In this document: piece after piece, positions 21,525 through 33,232 of the stretch
Numbering within the stretch: position 1 is the first letter of the stretch
Layout: every line of letters begins with the position of its first letter
The notes under the pieces: generated by a model
What the model saw: only the letters and a program-made list of their open reading frames with translations
The model's database searches: none
Told to the model about the DNA's origin: nothing
Translations under genes and position numbers: made by a program
Source of the DNA: Erigeron canadensis
Taxonomy: Eukaryota > Streptophyta > Magnoliopsida > Asterales > Asteraceae
Reading direction: 5' to 3'
DNA: 64,000 bases
Assembly (NCBI RefSeq): GCF_010389155.1
Contig: NC_057767.1
Location: 9,345,765 to 9,409,764, forward strand

Positions 21525-24500
21525 ATGGATTCTCAACAAACAAAACATGAACAACAACTCCAAGATTTAAAACCCCAACAAAAACAACAAGAAAACAACA
21601 ATTCCGATAATAATTCTGATCAAGACAAACAACCTCTTTTAACACAACAACAAAACCCCACATCACCGTCACCATCGATTGAAGAGCTTGAGAAGAAATA
21701 CGCACCATATGTGCGTCACGATGTGTACGGCACAATGGGTCGTGGCAAAGTGTCGTTTAATGAAAAAAGTTTGTTGCTTTTTGCATTCTTGACACTTGTT
21801 CCTTTGCGGGTTGTTTTGGCTACTTTTGTTGTGGTTTTGTATTACTTGATATGTAAGTTGTGTACTTCGTTTGTGAAACCGAATAAAGAGGAAGATTCAG
21901 AAGAAGGTCAGGAGGATTATGCGCATTTGGGTGGGTGGAGAAGGGTTGTCTTGTATTGGTCTGGTCGAGTTTTATCTAGGATAATGCTTTTTGCTTTCGG
22001 GTTTTATTGGATTTGTGAGGAGACGAGAAGGCATTGCGATACCGAGGTAGTTTCCTTTTTGAGTGTATATATGTATGTATATATTTATATGTATGTGTTA
22101 TGCAATGTAGGTGTTTTTTATAGGAGTTATTGTTTGAGACTTTGAAAATATGAGAGGCTCTGTGTAGTTGTAGTTTGGTATACGATACGGGTTAAGTATA
22201 AATATGTGACATGATTTTAGTATAAGAGTAGTAGACTAATGGAATTGGTGAATTGAATTGATGTTAGTTTGTTTATAAATTGTGTGTCTTATTGCAAGTA
22301 GGGCGAGGTAACGATAGTCAGTACATAAGGAAAAGAATTAAGAGAAAAGGTCTTCTGATGAATAAAAAGGTTAGGTTAGATCTTAGTGCTGACACGTGTC
22401 TAATGCACAGAAGTGCTAGACTTAGCACACAATATAGCAAATATGTTGTGTGAGATGGTCTAATTAACAAAGAGGTGATAGAAACGAGTTAATTTAATTG
22501 GCGACATATTTGTTTGAAAGTGTAGCATTTCTCTTGATATATTTAGTGCATCAACTTGTAACATTAGAAGCATTTCTGCCCTATATAGCTTAAGAACCCT
22601 TTTCTTCTGAATCATGCTCTCAATATGAGATGGATGGAGAATACGGAATGTGATGAATTGGTGATGATGCACTAATTCATTCGTTCAGTAGTTATCATTG
22701 TGTTATCCGAATACAGTAAAAGTATAAATTTACAATCTTTTTTGTAGTTGCATCCGTAGCTCATTAATATTGATGTATTAAATGTTCATTGTAAAACCAG
22801 ATTTTGTGCTATAGTAAGCTGAAAGTACAAGTTTTTAGAATGGCAATTTGATTATTCTGGTTCGTTATAATGGTTAGGTGGAGCGAAATGAGCAATCCAA
22901 GGAAAGTGAGAGACCTGGAGTGATCATATCAAATCATGTTTCACATATGGATATTCTATACCATATGTCTTCATCATTTCCAAGTTTTGTTGCAAAGGTA
23001 TGTCTACTAGACTATCCAAAAAGATATATGTGGTTAGGCAGTCTTTGGTAATATAATTGACTTGTTCCTTTTTCTTTTCTTTTCCGAAGCGATCAGTGGG
23101 CAAGCTTCCTCTGGTTGGTCTTATAAGGTTGGTTTGAATCAAATCCAATGGCATATGCCATTTTCACTTCGCGTATACTAGTTACCTTTGTTTGTATAAT
23201 TTATATGAGCATTGGACTCTTCATATTTAACAGAGTTTGTAATTGTTCATTCTTTGGTTGCAATAATCAGTTATGCCACTTTACAAATTAAAGTTGCTTT
23301 TGTCTTTTTGGTTTTTTCAGCAAATGCCTTGGTTGTGTATATGTCCAGCGTGAGTCAAAATCATCAAATACAAAGGGTGTCTCAGGTATTCAAGTTTTTG
23401 ATGCTACTTTCTTAACTGCATTATATATCCTTGAGATTGTATCGGTGATCAAGATATATGCTCAACATTTTCCTTTAACACGCTTCATCTATTTTCATAT
23501 TCTCTACAATACATAAGCACATTCATATATGGTCGACGCCGTCAGTTGACGATAACACTGTTAATGTCAAGAAGTAGACCTAGTATCATCCAAAGCTTAT
23601 CATTGGTTATCTTTTGCAAAAACAATTTTAAGTAATGGTCTGTAATTACCTGCATGTTCTCAGCAATTACTAGCAAAATCTTGTGATTAGTACTACTACC
23701 GTTGGAAAAATGTTAGTTGTAGTATGCATGTTGAGTGCTTGCAGATGAAATTTTGTCCAAAAAAATGGAACTTCGAAATTTATGTTGGACTTCCTAAGAC
23801 GCCTAAGATTTACAATGTCCATGAGATCAGTGTAAATATAAATATATATTCATCAATCTCTTTTGAATTTTCAGTATCTGTCAGCTCATGAAATAACCCT
23901 TCATTAGGGATAACAACTAATCATTATGGGTTGTTATGGATGAGAATAATAAACCATGAAAGGTGATCAATAAATCGAAGGATGAAAATGTATTTTTGTA
24001 AGTTAGTTTTAAATTGGGATTAGTATTTTAGAATGTAAACAACTTTACACAAATAGTTATAGTATGTATTGAACTTCAATCACGTGTATTGTATGTAATA
24101 AACTTTTAAATCTTGTGCATTGTATGTATCCGAGTATATGTGGCAACCACATAAGTTGCCACTTGTCAAAGTTTTGATTGGTTGAATACATACAATGCAC
24201 AAGATTTGTAAGTTCATTACATACAATACACAAGATTGAAGTTCGATACACACTATAACAATTCGTGTAAAGTTGTTTACATTATGGGGTACTAATCCCT
24301 AATTTGCTTTTGTAGTTCGTTGGTTTTTCCCCAACGTTACTTGAAAACATAATGATTTAGTAAACTGAACCATGCAAAAACAAACAGACCTTGATCAAAT
24401 ACTATTGAGGCTTGAATATATTTAGTTCACTTGGTGAAATGGAATATATCATCTTATTGGAAACTATTCTTCTGCTCATAGTTTATGGAAAATCTTTCAT

Positions 24501-25777
24501 ATATATGAAGGCTACCTTTCTTTATAGTTCATCGTTTTAAAGTAAGTAGATGTTCTTGGTGTAATTCAGTTGCATATTTTACTTTTTACTTGCAGCCGTC
24601 GTGAATGAGAGAATTCAAGAAGCTCATCAAGATAAATCTGCACCCATGATGATGCTTTTTCCAGGTATTAAATTCTTTAGTTTCATCTTCGATTTGTGAG
24701 ATGTTAAAACCGTCTGCACCCTAAAGTTATCTTTATTTATATACATTGTTTCTTTGTGTAGAAGGGACAACTACAAATGGGGATTACTTGCTTCCATTCA
24801 AAACTGGTGCATTTTTAGCAAAAGCTCCTGTTCTTCCTGTTATTTTGAAGTATCCTTATGAGAGATTCAGCCCTGCATGGGATTCCATATCCGGGGTACG
24901 TTATTAGATGCTACAAATTATAATTATTAATTCGGAAAAAGAGTCCCTGTATTTTATCTCTTAAACATTCCAATATCGTCTCCTTTTTTCAGGTCAGACA
25001 TGTGATCTTGCTACTTAGCCAGTTTGTAAATAAAATGACGGTGACAAGGTTGCCTGTTTATTACCCCTCACAAGAAGAGAAGGATAATCCAAAACTGTAT
25101 GCAGAAAATGTCCGGAGATTGATGGCTCGTGAGGTATGTTTATTGATTCACTTTTAATTATCCCAGACACTATTTGTTTCTCTCATATATTCATTTTTGT
25201 GGTCAAACTCTTATCTTTTAAACATTGGTACTACTATGGATATCTGTGGATCCTATATTTTTCTACTTGTACCGTGTGGAATGTAAATATTTTTTTATTA
25301 TTTTTTGAAATGTAAGGATATCCATTAATTTTCCAAGTCGTACAAGTCTCTTTGACATTGCAAGTCTGACTTTCGCATTTATTCGTTTAGAATAATGTAC
25401 TAGTATAGTACATGTGCTTATTGAATGATCGTTCAAAACTTCAAAATATTGAAAATGCACCTTTCAGTTTAAATAAGTTGCAGTATCATTTGATGACATA
25501 TGCTAGTTATTTATTTTTGGATTAAAATTGATGATTTGGTTTTACGATGTGCCAATGTGCCATTCACAATGTTTTCAAATGAATGGCATTTTCCTCCTCT
25601 GATCCCTTTCTCTGCAACACCTCATTTTTATCATAATCATGTCTTATTGTCTAATTATCAATAATGTTTGTTGTGCAGGGTAACTTAATAATGTCAGATA
25701 TCGGTTTGGCTGAGAAACGAGTATATCATGCGGCTCTGAATGGTAGGCCTACTGTTTTGCATCAGAAAGAAGATTGA
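21525..25777 (+). CDS. LPEAT1: Lysophospholipid acyltransferase LPEAT1-like
   Basis: Eight exons: 21,525-22,046, 22,878-22,997, 23,090-23,127, 23,321-23,385, 24,596-24,664, 24,762-24,895, 24,993-25,133 and 25,679-25,777. They join in phase to 395 aa, close to the roughly 400 aa of Arabidopsis LPEAT1. The protein transfers an acyl group from acyl-CoA to lysophospholipids (preferring lysophosphatidylethanolamine) in the endoplasmic reticulum. Visible: a Gln/Asn-rich N-terminus, a hydrophobic pair of segments (about 84-113 and 145-165), acyltransferase motif I NHVSHMD (193-199, catalytic His and Asp), the block RSVGKLPLVG, the block CLGCVYVQRES, and motif III EGTTTNGDYLLPFK (from 272). No EF hands, so LPEAT1 rather than LPEAT2. 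The second hydrophobic stretch could be peripheral rather than spanning. Confidence 0.95.
24007..24306. mobile_element. Hairpin MITE in LPEAT1 intron 4
   Basis: About 300 bp that folds on itself. The left arm has aaattgggattagta, atgtaaacaactttacac, agttatagt, gaacttcaatc and gtgtattgtatgtaat, and the right arm carries all of these inverted in the same order (ending tactaatccctaattt). The loop lies near 24,135-24,165. It encodes nothing. The family and target duplication are not clear; the exact ends may be off by a few bases. Confidence 0.8.
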
Positions 25778-27264
25778 TAGGCCCTTAAAACTGATAACTT
25801 AGTTCCCATTGGGTGTACAGTTTGAAAACACAGCAAGGCAAAACCATATGCAGATGTTTCCTGTGTGTAACGTTATATCAATCTTAGGAAAATTTAAACT
25901 GAATAAAGTGTGTTGTCAAACCGATCAAGTATATGATGATGGTGATTCTGGGTTTCTTTGATCAGACTTTCTTTCTTTCAGTTTGGCCCTAGAAGCCGAT
26001 TATAAGTGTGTGTTTTTTGGGGTCTGAAGCATCTCTTTTGTGTTCCTGCAGGTTTGTTTTGACAACGATAGTTTAAGATACAGATACGCCATCTGTATAT
26101 ATATATTTTTTTCTATTCTTTTGCTCAAGAAAAGAAGAAAGAAAATTTAGTGAAATTTATAGAAAAGTATGGCTGTACTTATCTATTTATTTGGTTCACA
26201 AATGTTCACTGGAGTATGGCCTGGACACATCATCATCCTGCAAAGGTTCAATGGTACACCAGGGAGCTGGCAACGTTTTGTCAATATGATGATGACGAAG
26301 ATCGGATTCTATTTCTTTGGTTTGTCGCTGCTGAATGTCCTATGTTCTTGAGATAAAACATCTGATGTATTGTATTATATGCTGGAAGCCTGTAAATTAT
26401 TGCCTGTCCCATTAGCAATAATTTATGAACAAGTTACTCAAGGGTCCCAATGTGATGGTTAAACTGTGATTAGTCCCAAATTTTGATACATGATATTAAC
26501 CCATTTTGTCTGTTAAGTCAATTATGTTTATTTTTTTTTGGCGGTGGAGGGAGTGGTAACAAAAAAAGAAAAAGGAACACGCTTCAATCAGAACCAAGCA
26601 TATATGACATCTACAGTACACACGACACCAAAAAAGAAAAGAACAAACTGCAATCAGAACGCAGATTTTAGGGTGAGCCCCCTCCCCGCGTGCGAGTTTT
26701 TTTAAAAAACCCGAAACACACCAGAAATTGAGGTCAACCACATCGAATATAGAAGGTTGTGTGTTAGATGGTTTAAGCCATCAAAAAGCCGGCTAACTAA
26801 TGTCTTCAAATCATTTAGTTAAGAAGGAAGTTGTTATTTTCATAATCATATTTAACACAGAAAATTGTTTGCAATGTCAAAATGACCAAACAAAAGATGT
26901 TTGGTTGACCAGTTTTAACAATTCAAACCGGTGTTGACTGCTCCAAACACATCAATTCACAATTTTAATCTGTCATGATCTTCCCGTAATCCCATCTTGC
27001 AACCCTTAAATCATATTTGAGTTCTTTTTTTTTTCTTTTTTTGAATGACATACTATTTTGCTCATACTTTTAAAAACTGTCGTTTGGGATGACAAGAAAA
27101 CCAACGAGTGTGAACAACTTATCTACTTGCATAAACCCAAGTTAATAAATACATAGATTCTCCTAAAGCTTTTGATAGTTTGATTACAACATACACAGCT
27201 AAGTAATGATCAAACCATAACCGCCTTTTTAAGGAGATTTCTCAAACAAACAAAAAATCCAACT
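25778..27264. other. LPEAT1 3' region and intergenic gap
   Basis: The first several hundred bases (to about 26,400, with aataaagtg at about 25,902) are probably the LPEAT1 3' untranslated region. The rest is AT-rich without recognisable gene or repeat. The stretch 26,520-26,700 is purine-rich on the plus strand. The region from about 27,200 holds the 3' untranslated region of the next, minus-strand gene. Confidence 0.5.
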
Positions 27265-28856
27265 CTAACCGGTAACCTTCTTGTCAATTGGCACACGAGG
27301 TCTCAATGGTAAGCACCCCTTCAAAGGTGACTGCAGAAACAATGAAGAAGTTGACAGGTGTTTCTGCCTTGACGAAACTGATGCTAGGCAACTAAAACTA
27401 CTGCTTCTTAGCCTTCGCTTCTCGCTTTCACTCTCTAATGTTAGGCAACGAGGATCCTGCTGCACAACTGACACTCTAAGAGCTTCTGGTAAAACACAAC
27501 TAAATGCCGAACCTGCAATTTTACAACGTCATTCAACAATATAAGTATCCAGAGTGCATTTAACGTTGAGAACTACAAGAAACAGTCTTGACTGATTTAC
27601 TTATAAAATGGGCCAATTTGGATTCTATTTTATCATCAATGGGCAAATGAGTTGTAAAATATTTCGTAAACCACAACGATAGGTTCACGAGTTACACAAC
27701 TCACCCAAATGGCACATTTTACCAATTTAGTTAAAAACACATGTTCAACAGACAGAAAATGTTACCCAGTTTAGCCAATCGATTAACCCATTTTGGGATT
27801 TGCTTGCCAGTCAACTTGTAGCAAATGTCGTTGCAGAAATGGTTACAGTTCTTGACTATAAGGTGATATGTGTCACCATTGTAGTATGCAGCATGCTGTT
27901 CCATGAACTCTCTGACCTGAGCAGGGTTCAAACATGTAGTCCCGATTAATATTGACCTTCTAAACTTGAACCCTGGGCATTGCCTTGGTTCGACTTCAAA
28001 CACACCACTAGTTGGATAGTCGTGAGCTCCAAATGCATATTCTACACCATGAACTGTCAAGTGCAGCCATAATGCATCAGAAACTTTTGATATTTCACGA
28101 GTTAGTCTCAAATAAGAGAAGCTAAAAGGAAAAGCTTATGAATCTTTAGCGAGTCAAATAGATACACTTAAAAACAATGCTTTGAAGGGAAACAGGTTTA
28201 ATGGGTTATGAAACACTATTTTTTAATAAAAATAAGGAGTAATATTTAGCACATTAACTATCAATTAAAATAACTGGCAGCGATTCCATGTTACTGAACC
28301 CGCTCAACAGCCCCATTTGCAATCTACAACAACTTAATTTCCAGGAAATCACAGGAAGAAGGGGTCAGATCACTATCTCGAAAATAAAACTATACTTCCA
28401 TTATGTGTAAATGAATGAAGACTTCAGACAAGACAATATTTACATATGCAAATGGGAAGAGGATAAATAACATAACAGTTATAGGGCCATATGAATATGG
28501 ATCAATTATCAAGTGATATCAGAAGATTGCTACAAGTAGGCTCTTTTTCATCATGTAAAAACATCCTTATACACATTATTCAATAATAACCATAATAAAA
28601 GAGATAATCCCATTTAATTAATTTAAACAAGAAAATTGAGCTACATACCTTCTACACCAGAGTGAAAGATGCCAAAGCCTGCCCAGTAAGCATAGCCATT
28701 CATCGGTGTCAAGTCATAAACATTAAGAAATACCGGTGTGTTTCCTGGCCCATATTCGGCTTTACTTTTTGGGAAAAAACAAAAACGAGTGGCTGATTTC
28801 CCTTTTAACCGGAGCGGTACTATGGACTTGAGCACTTTCTTTGTTACAAACTTCAT
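27265..28856 (-). CDS. PPPDE/deSI-like cysteine isopeptidase
   Basis: Three coding exons on the minus strand, 28,856-28,649, 28,053-27,766 and 27,512-27,265, join in phase to 247 aa. PPPDE proteins are papain-like thiol peptidases that remove SUMO or ubiquitin from targets (deSI family). The domain spans about residues 40-165: VFLNVYDLTP, then the catalytic His 65 in GIFHSG, the EYAFGAHD strand, and the catalytic Cys 139 in VKNCNHFCND, followed by the typical IPKWVNRLA helix. The N-terminal 35 residues are basic, and the C-terminal 80 residues are Ser/Arg-rich and look disordered; they end PRVPIDKKVTG. No membrane segment. The gene seems to have a long intron in its 5' untranslated region (see 28,919-31,056). 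Which Arabidopsis homologue is closest I cannot tell. Confidence 0.93.
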
Positions 28857-28918
28857 CCTGGTTCTAGAGTTCTAATGGTTGAAGGCTTGCAGCCAGACAA
28901 CACTAAGCATTATCCATC

Positions 28919-31163
28919 CTACATAAACACACAATTTCAGTAGTGGAAGACTTTCATGTCAACAAAGGACAACAAAAGGTGGAAATAAACATTAGTATAA
29001 CTTTTCATATAAAACTAAATCTAAGTCATAGCTTTTAGTTACAAAAAGAAATTCTAAACAACAACTGTTATTGCTACCAGTTTGTGATTTTATATCCAAC
29101 AATCAGAAACAGTCACTCTACTCAACAATAAAAAAAATGTAAAAGAAATGCAAATAGTATTGATATTCTAATTTCCACCAACCAATTTGGATCAGTTGAC
29201 AATCTGACAAATATAATTTTTAGCCAGCTACTTATAATTATTGCACTTCCACTTGCTTAAAACATGATTTATACGTGAACTCTTTGAGTTGACTTTGACA
29301 TCTTCATTGAATACCTATAGAATTTCAATAATATTAACATACATGTCATGAAGTGTCACCAGCAAAATCATTCCAATTGATAACTTATAAGGACCGTCTT
29401 CCAACATAGGTCAGAGGGTGTGAGTGGGAGCCCATGAATATGATCAAATATACAACCTCTTAACAAACTAGTCATACAGCTTTCACGTATCCATAAACAA
29501 ATAAAGATCGTATTATAATCTATAATTCAACTTCATATATCTTTGAACATTTCAGCATTACATATGATCATGGTTACCTTATTACAATACATCTTATAAA
29601 ACTACCCATGTGCATTAAGACCATAATGTATAGGCAGCATAGCAACTTAAAGTAAAATCATAAATTAAGGTCGTATTGACATCTGAATTTACTCATGTTA
29701 CTTCAACAAATGTGAGGTATCAAGTATAAAATTGGAATATGTGTTGATCAGTTGATGGTTACAAGAGCTATATGAAACCAATCAATGCAAATGTACTATT
29801 GTACCAAGTGATAACAATTTCTTATCAAACAGACGATATTAATGCCACGTCTATTTATTTTCTATCTATCTATCACAAAATGCATTTCGAAAACATTATT
29901 TTCATCTTTCCAACATCAATGCACACAAACCACATAACAAAGAGTAACTTCACTTTTAGATAGCTATTCCAAAAAAGATTTTTTTTAAAAAAAAACAGAA
30001 AAAGGAAAAGGATTACAGTATTAAAAGGCATTTGGAAAAATGTTTGGAAAAGGAAAGGTAATCGGCGTCATTAAAGGCTTTGTTATTAGGAAAATCTCTT
30101 TCTATTGGTAATCTATCTTTTTTGTATGTAAAACAGATAGATTGTTTATTATTCTCGAAATTACAAATACAAAAAAACGTAAGCAAGTCAAGTTCAACAC
30201 CTAATTGTAGAATTTCACACACTTTTACATTATCCTCAAACCTACTTGCTCAACTACGAACTTCTGGAAAACGACGAAAAGCACACGACTAGAGAGAAAT
30301 GCTGAAAGAAAAATCAAATGAATAACAGATCAACCATAATTTTCAATTACTCACAAGTATCACACCTTGCCCAATACACACCCAAAAGTAATAAAAGAAA
30401 AGAAAGAAGATAGAAAAAAGAACACACATTTCCTGTGAGGTCAAAAAAGGGAAAAAGAAACAGAATACACATGTCCTTTTTTACCAACACACAAACTTTC
30501 ATAATCATATAGTTAACAAATAATATAAACATACATTATCTCCAAAACAATTTCTACCTAACAAAATGTACTCCCAAAAATCACATTGTACCGAATTATT
30601 CTGCCACACTCTTGCTGGAGGTCTTTTTGGATGCAGTATCTCTACTCTCGGGTAGAGATATGACTGTCTAAATCTCACCTCCGCCATGTCTCACTTATCT
30701 CGCGGATTTGGCTATAGTTGTTGTAAAATGTACTCCCAAATTCTCATTTTATATAAAACTATCAAATAGTTATTAGAAATTCATCCTTAAAATATCTACA
30801 TTTATATAAATTCAGTTTTAACATACAAAAAATTATCAAATTATGCCAGATCTTGTACCAAACTATATAAATCACGAAACCCAGATCAGAAACAACATAA
30901 TTCACAATTTATTTTGGGTAACACACAAAAATACTAAAAAACAAGCAGTAAACATCACATTAGAAAATTATAGATACATATAATTGCTATATATATTGAT
31001 GATAAATGATATGAATGTAGTTGAAAAGAAGAAATTCAAGAAACATAAAAACTTACAGTGTAGAAGCAAAACAGCAAATGGGTAATGCAAGATTTACAAG
31101 AAAGAATTGAAATTTGGATGAAAGTTGGAAACTTGGAAGTATTTTGAGTAAATTTATATATAC
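28919..31163 (-). promoter_or_regulatory. 5'-UTR intron, leader and TATA box of the deSI-like gene
   Basis: On the minus strand a TATATATAAA box lies at 31,163-31,153. About 30 bp after it a leader exon would start, ending at 31,057 with a strong donor (CACT|GTAAGT). A matching acceptor (TTATGTAG|GATGG) stands at 28,919, some 60 bp before the start codon. That gives a noncoding first exon of about 70 bp and a 2.1-kb intron. The intron is AT-rich, with no gene or clear repeat. Long leader introns are common in plant housekeeping genes and often raise expression. The splice pair is inferred, not proven. Confidence 0.55.
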
Positions 31164-31265
31164 ACACAGTAAGTGTGTGTAAGAGAGAAAGAGAGAAGAG
31201 AAACGGAGAGTGGCAGGCAGTGGACACCCTATAACCCCCCTTTCCCTTTGTCTTTCATTCATCAA

Positions 31266-33232
31266 CTAATAATTTAACCATAAATACCAACAATTATTTA
31301 ACATTAAAATAAAAGGTAAAATGTCATAACAAAAAAAGATACTGTTTTGCTTTTGTCATCTTCACTCTAACTTGTATAAGTACAATATCGTCTGATTGGA
31401 TTCAAAGGTACTAATTTATATTGTTTGGTTTTTAATTGGTAAACTTATTCCCAAAATCTCCAATAAATAATTTACATTTTACTTTATTAGAAAGGAAGTT
31501 CACTATAAAACTTAATACTCTCAAAAAAAAAATTATGTCATTAAACTATTTACATATTTACAGTGAGAGAAAGAAATAAACAAATTGTCTAAGTGTCTTT
31601 TTTTTTAGCATCAATACCTCGACGCTGTATGGGGTAATTAAGATGTAGGCAGACCTTACATCTATCTAAGTAAAGATGTTGCTTCCATTTTCTATCTAAA
31701 TAGTAAAAAAGACCTTCCAACCTTTGCATACGAAGATCGAACCCCTGATCAATATTACTCAGTGGTGATTTATCCGGAAACCATAAATAACAATACAACT
31801 TTTACGTACCCATAAGCCAAAAGGTGATCAAACCAGCCGCCAGCCATTTTAACCCATTGTCACATGTACTAACTGATTACAACGCGCTCCTTAAGATACC
31901 ATTCACCACGGGTACATTTCTAGTATATGTATTTACAAGTGTCGTTACTGATTGAATACCACTTTTCGTCATGCATTACATGAGTATAATTATGGTACTA
32001 GTGGGGTACCTATGCAAAGTTGTGGCGGTGGTGGTGGTAACGAAGGTGGAGTGGTGGCGGTGGCATCGGTGAGTAGTGTAGCTAATTGATATAAAGGGGT
32101 AGTTTATGTATTTTATAAGTTAAGGGGTAAATGTTATAAATAGGTGAGAAAGTATATTGGTCATTTCACATCTTTGTCATTACTACTTGTTACCGACAAC
32201 CGACAACACTAAATTGTTGTCGCCACCATCACTACCGCCACATTGCGCGGGTACCATACTAATAGATATTTATAAGTGCTAATAAACTAACAAACTAATG
32301 GCCTGTAGAATAAAATGCTTCTCTACATTCTTTTTCTCCTTTTTTATATCATGAATTACATCGAGTATATGTCAAACGATGTTCGTAACCCGAACGTTGC
32401 CTTAGGAGACATTACATATATGTGAGGTTATTCTAAAACTTATAATTTGTTTCCAAAATAACCTATGTTCACCTCTGTAGCATATAAAGTTGTTCATAAA
32501 CGACATGTACCTTTGAGGTTGGTCAAACCTCCTAGCCAGATACGACTCCTAAACAAATAAATGAGGCGGCCTGTAGAAAATACTAACTTGAAACAAATAC
32601 TACATCCTCCTACGCCCATTAGAGAAATAGAGCTGATTTAGTGAAAATTTTGTAAATCCCGTTAGACACTCAAATAGCTTTTAACAATTGTTAACGACCG
32701 TTAAACAAAGGGACGTAACTCCTAGTACAACAGTTTTTAACAAAGGGACGGAACTCAAATAGCTTTTAACAATTGTTAAGGTCCTGATGTACAACAGTTT
32801 TTTCAACTCTAGTTAAACACCCAAACAAAATCTAACGGTCATTAATGATTGTTAGAGCTTTTGTAATGATTGTTGATGACAGGGACCATTGTTGTAAAAG
32901 TTTAAACAAAAGGGATGAATTTTGCAAGAAAGTTAAAAGAATAAAAAATTGTTGCAACAAAGATTCATGAAACATAGATATATATATATATATAGATACA
33001 CAAGAATTTTCACGATGCAAGGTGATTTTCAGAAAAAAAAAAAAAAAAAACTATTGTTTTATTTATTTTACTTTAATACTTGTAATATTCTACCTTGAAC
33101 CTATGTAGTACTGTAATATTCATCTTAATAAATAATAACAAGAAACTTCGAGTTGTGAATGTAAAAGATGAAAAGGTTCGAACATCTAAGATAGTTGAAA
33201 ACAAAAATAGAACATGTTTATGTCGGACTCAT
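31266..33232. other. Intergenic gap between deSI-like and P450 genes
   Basis: AT-rich, with no gene seen. Apart from the Helitron ends (31,998-32,262) it holds a diverged direct duplication near 32,668-32,800: the phrase ctcaaatagcttttaacaat occurs at 32,668 and again near 32,755, and the acagtttttaacaaagggac phrase lies between. Stretch 33,033-33,050 is a poly-A run. Confidence 0.5.
31998..32262. mobile_element. Two Helitron 3' ends in opposite orientation
   Basis: The left end, read on the minus strand, is AGGTACCCCACTAG followed by T. The right end, on the plus strand, is GCGGGTACCATACTAA followed by T. Both match the CTRR-T end and upstream GGTACC hairpin of plant Helitrons. The two outward-facing ends are 265 bp apart, and their inner parts share GTGGCGG/CCGCCAC-rich sequence, so the unit is an imperfect palindrome of two 3' ends with no 5' TC end seen. 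Confidence 0.55.

Noticed and set aside
26150..26356. Plus-strand 60-68 codon frames after LPEAT1
   Set aside because: Two overlapping frames in what is most likely 3' untranslated sequence. Neither resembles a known protein.
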